A stretch of 64,000 nt of DNA, from contig JBGVCG010000001.1 of the NCBI GenBank assembly GCA_045226255.1, forward strand, positions 1 through 64,000. Direction: 5' to 3'. Every line of letters begins with the position of its first letter. Positions within the stretch are counted from its first letter, which is position 1. The notes beneath the pieces were generated by a model. The model made no database searches. It was not told the origin of the DNA and saw only the letters and a program-made list of their open reading frames with translations. The position numbers and the translations under genes were made by a program. Source of the DNA: UBA1181 sp045226255. GTDB lineage: Bacteria > Bacteroidota > Bacteroidia > Bacteroidales > Paludibacteraceae. Positions 61,402 to 64,000 of this stretch are shown here, in pieces.

Positions 61402-63366
61402 TCACTTTTCTTCCTTATCAGACTGAGAGCGACACGTCAGTTCATCATTCACCATCCGATACATATATTGCTGAATCATCGCCTTCAACCGTTTTTCCAT
61501 CGTATCCACCTGCACCGCACGGTTCCGCAGGTCATTGGAAAGCAATCTGTCCGATTGGAAATCATACACCGAGCGCACACTGTCCCCGTCGAATGAAACC
61601 ATCAGAGAGTTATACAAGTACTGATAGAAAGGCGCATTGTACATCACCACACTCTTCGTCGAGTCCGGAGAAAGGCAATCCTGCCCAAAAGCGACGTACG
61701 GTTTATCATAATTCAGGTACGACAAGACCGTAGGCATAATGTCTATCTGTTGCGCCAACGTCTGACTCCTGCCCTTCAACAGGCTATCGCTCGGGCAATA
61801 GAAGAGAATCGGCACCTCATACCGCCCCAATTGCGTCATATACTCCTCGTGCGTGGTCTGGTTCGTATGGTCGGCCGTGAAAACAAAAAGCGTGTTCTTA
61901 TACCAATCCATCTTCGAAGCTTTGCCGAAAAAGTGGCGAAGCGCCATGTCAGAATAGCCAATGCATTGATGGATAGGCTCCCTACCCTTCGGGAACTTGT
62001 CCGTATACTGTTCCGGCACACGGAACGGATCATGCGACGATGCGGAAAAAATAGCCGTCATGAAAGGCTGCGGGAAGGCATCCATCTTCTCTGCGAAGAA
62101 TTGGAAGAAGGGTTCGTCCCATATCGCCCATATACCATCAAAGAACCTATCATCATTAAACTCCGTCATGCCATAATAATCATCGAAACCGATGGACTTA
62201 GCGAACGATTGGAACCCCATGGAACCGTTCGGCGCCCCATGGAAAAAGGCGGAATAGTAGCCCTTCTCCTTCAGCAGGCCTGGTAGGCCCACCACCGAAT
62301 TGACCGCATAGGGCGTGGTGATATAAGGTGCCACAAACATCGGGATGCTCGCCAGCACGGAAGGCATGGCGTCAATGGATTTCCTACCATTCGCATAGGA
62401 ATAATTGAACGTATAGCCTTGTTGGAACAAAGAATCCAAGAACGGAGTGTACCCCTTGTAGGTCCCTCCATCTAAGTCCCGATTGAAGAGTCCCATGTAC
62501 TCCTTGCCGAAGCTCTCCATGATAATCACCACCACATTCATCGGGCGGAACGACTCCTTCGGCTGTGGCTCCACCAACGGTGTGTAACAACGCTCCGCCT
62601 CCTCCATCGTCTCATAATAGGAAGGAACGGTGAAGGATTGGCACTTCGCCGTACGGATAACGCAGAACGGTGTGTTCAACACCACAGCCGTCTCCTCAGG
62701 TTTCTGCACATACTGCATGGAGTTCGAGACAGCCAACGGACGGGTATACTTGCCGAATCCGCCACGGATGCCAATGACCGCCATATAAGCCACCACGGCA
62801 AACAACGGCACGTTCAAGGCATAGTATAGCCATCTCCTATCCGAACGTTTCTCTCCCTGTTGGTCAGGACGATAATAGCACACCACCAGGATGAAGGCCA
62901 TCAGCAGGAAGAATAACGTGGCATACCAATAATTGAACAAACCCGTAAGGATGACCTTCCCGATATTCCCATCGTTCGAGAACTCGGAGAAGATGGAGAG
63001 GTTGGTGCGACGGTTCGTAAACTGATAATAGACCATGTCCGCCGAATTCATGAAAGCCCCTATGATATTAGGCACGCAGAAAACCCACTTGGCGATCTTC
63101 TGATAAGTATTGTTCTCCCTAAACGGGAAAGGGATGGCCATCATCACCAGATAGAGCACATTCAGATAGATGCAGGCGGAGAGGTCGAACCGTAGCCCCG
63201 CCACCATCAAGTCCATGAGTCGGGAAGAATTCACCTCCGGGAAAGAGGAGCTATTGACCATATAAAAAGCGAACCGGCAAACGGACATCACCCCCATCGC
63301 CAACAAGAAATTGACGAGCATCACAAAGATCGGGCTCTTCCGCAACCTATTCCAAAGGCCTCCCAT
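61402..63366 (-). CDS. LTA synthase/phosphoglycerol transferase-like sulfatase-fold protein
   Basis: 654 residues from ATG 63366, which overlaps the miaB stop (TGATG); the codon before is GTG. Five N-terminal membrane helices, then a periplasmic alkaline-phosphatase-superfamily domain: VVVIIMESFGKEYMG (metal Glu near 284), YANGRKSIDAMPS (nucleophile Ser330; Thr in many LTA synthases), ASSHDPFRVPEQ and FTADHTNQTTH (metal Asp/His). In Gram-negatives such enzymes transfer phosphoglycerol or phosphoethanolamine to envelope glycans; the acceptor here is unknown. Translationally coupled to miaB. Confidence 0.87.
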   Translation of the reverse strand: MGGLWNRLRKSPIFVMLVNFLLAMGVMSVCRFAFYMVNSSSFPEVNSSRLMDLMVAGLRFDLSACIYLNVLYLVMMAIPFPFRENNTYQKIAKWVFCVPNIIGAFMNSADMVYYQFTNRRTNLSIFSEFSNDGNIGKVILTGLFNYWYATLFFLLMAFILVVCYYRPDQQGEKRSDRRWLYYALNVPLFAVVAYMAVIGIRGGFGKYTRPLAVSNSMQYVQKPEETAVVLNTPFCVIRTAKCQSFTVPSYYETMEEAERCYTPLVEPQPKESFRPMNVVVIIMESFGKEYMGLFNRDLDGGTYKGYTPFLDSLFQQGYTFNYSYANGRKSIDAMPSVLASIPMFVAPYITTPYAVNSVVGLPGLLKEKGYYSAFFHGAPNGSMGFQSFAKSIGFDDYYGMTEFNDDRFFDGIWAIWDEPFFQFFAEKMDAFPQPFMTAIFSASSHDPFRVPEQYTDKFPKGREPIHQCIGYSDMALRHFFGKASKMDWYKNTLFVFTADHTNQTTHEEYMTQLGRYEVPILFYCPSDSLLKGRSQTLAQQIDIMPTVLSYLNYDKPYVAFGQDCLSPDSTKSVVMYNAPFYQYLYNSLMVSFDGDSVRSVYDFQSDRLLSNDLRNRAVQVDTMEKRLKAMIQQYMYRMVNDELTCRSQSDKEEK

Positions 63367-64000
63367 CACTCGAACACCTCCTCACCAATCAATGTGGCGG
63401 AAGTGGTGCTGAGCACCTTCACCTTCACGAAATCACCGATTTTATGATTACCCTTAGGGAAAACGACCACCTTGTTTTGTGAAGTACGGCCAAACAATTG
63501 CTCACGGGAACGTTTCGAGAAGCCTTCCACCAGCACCTCGAACGTCTTATTGACATCACGCTCATTGCTCAGAGCGGACATGCGTGTCTGCAAAGCGATG
63601 ATCTCGTTCAAACGGGCGATCTTCACCTCCTCCGAAATATTATCAGGCAAGTTCTTGGCGGCGAAAGTACCCGGTCTTTCCGAGTATTTGAACATGAAGG
63701 CGGAGTCGAAGACAACCTCCTCCATCAGGCTCAGTGTCAGCTGCTGATCCTCCTCCGTCTCGTCATGGAAACCACAGAAAACGTCCGTCGTGATACCACA
63801 ATCAGGCACGATGCGGCGGATGGCGGCGATACGGTCCAAGTACCACTCCCGCGTGTACTTGCGGTTCATGGATTTCAATATCTTGTTACTACCCGACTGC
63901 ACAGGCAAGTGGATATGACGGCAAATGTTCGGGTAAGCCGCCATCACCATCAAAACATCATCGTTCATGTCTTTCGGGTGGGAAGTGGTGAAACGCACCC
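63366..64000 (-). CDS. miaB: tRNA-2-methylthio-N6-dimethylallyladenosine synthase, 3' part
   Basis: The 5' end lies beyond the window; the frame is open to the edge. The visible 211 codons are the end of the radical-SAM domain (RFTTSHPKDM, HLPVQSGSNKILKSMNRKYTRE, GITTDVFCGFHDETEEDQ, FMFKYSERPGTFAA) and the C-terminal TRAM domain (VEGFSKRSREQLFGRTSQNKVVVF). HLPVQSGS and KYSxRPGT favour MiaB over RimO or MtaB. The stop overlaps the start of the phosphotransferase gene. Confidence 0.9.
   Translation of the reverse strand, partial: VRFTTSHPKDMNDDVLMVMAAYPNICRHIHLPVQSGSNKILKSMNRKYTREWYLDRIAAIRRIVPDCGITTDVFCGFHDETEEDQQLTLSLMEEVVFDSAFMFKYSERPGTFAAKNLPDNISEEVKIARLNEIIALQTRMSALSNERDVNKTFEVLVEGFSKRSREQLFGRTSQNKVVVFPKGNHKIGDFVKVKVLSTTSATLIGEEVFE

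Overview
The window is chromosomal DNA of a member of Bacteroidota, almost certainly order Bacteroidales and closer to Prevotella/Porphyromonas-type gut or rumen lineages than to Bacteroides sensu stricto. The reasons are -33 TTTG / -7 TAnnTTTG promoters, cargo proteins with C-terminal type IX secretion (T9SS) sorting domains, a PorP/SprF-OmpA gene set, BspA-like leucine-rich repeat proteins, a streptopain-family protease, families I recognise as Bacteroidetes-specific (DUF4199, DUF6048, DUF6452, DUF4403), and an SRP RNA with a URRC apical loop. Genus cannot be fixed from the sequence alone. I see no insertion sequence, prophage, rRNA or CRISPR array.

Layout. 1-584: a (G-T7) tandem repeat ending exactly in the -33 box of a promoter for a 44-residue exported peptide. 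585-6104: AT-rich accessory block on the minus strand with an AAA ATPase/RloB-TOPRIM pair (AbiL/PARIS-like) and a 1033-residue metallophosphoesterase-STAND NTPase fusion; this is the best candidate for an under-described system (probable phage defence). 6138-7043: remnant of a T9SS-exported LRR protein that has lost its 5' end. 7291-11207: six-gene minus-strand operon (DUF4199, glycosyltransferase, membrane protein, nitroreductase, lipoprotein, DUF6048). 11310-11692: SRP RNA and tRNA-Thr one base apart, then a candidate sRNA. 11744-20613: recQ, methyltransferase, DUF4403, ycxB-like, recJ and a ClC channel.

20770-30472: lipoproteins, a PorP/OmpA/outer-membrane trio, proS, and two T9SS cargo genes (a PstS-like protein and a putative papain-like protein). 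30473-30980: non-coding DNA with a perfect palindrome and a triple-hairpin REP-like element. 30981-40746: mazG, a glycosyltransferase, lysA with a strikingly divergent aspartokinase, a GH9 cellulase with a T9SS tail, a phytase-like phosphatase, and the agmatine-to-putrescine pair aguA-aguB. 41021-51958: a CotH-family cargo protein, serS, an FKBP lipoprotein, an O-methyltransferase, a BspA-like LRR protein, hisB and a C10 protease. 52559-57819: DUF2339 membrane protein, a lipoprotein and topB. 57820-60636: a local expansion in which two intact secreted paralogs flank a decayed third copy, with the 3' tail of topB repeated beside each. 60660-64000: outer-membrane barrel, LTA-synthase-like phosphotransferase and the 3' part of miaB, which runs off the window.

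How it fits together. Much of the window serves the cell envelope and secretion: seven proteins or remnants carry T9SS-type tails, and the PorP/OmpA trio may serve one of these substrates. Housekeeping genes (recQ, recJ, topB, proS, serS, miaB, mazG) are scattered between them. Short A/T-rich direct repeats, some with a hairpin core, recur just after stop codons across the window. Promoter, terminator and function calls were made by eye from the sequence and from family knowledge; no database search was run.
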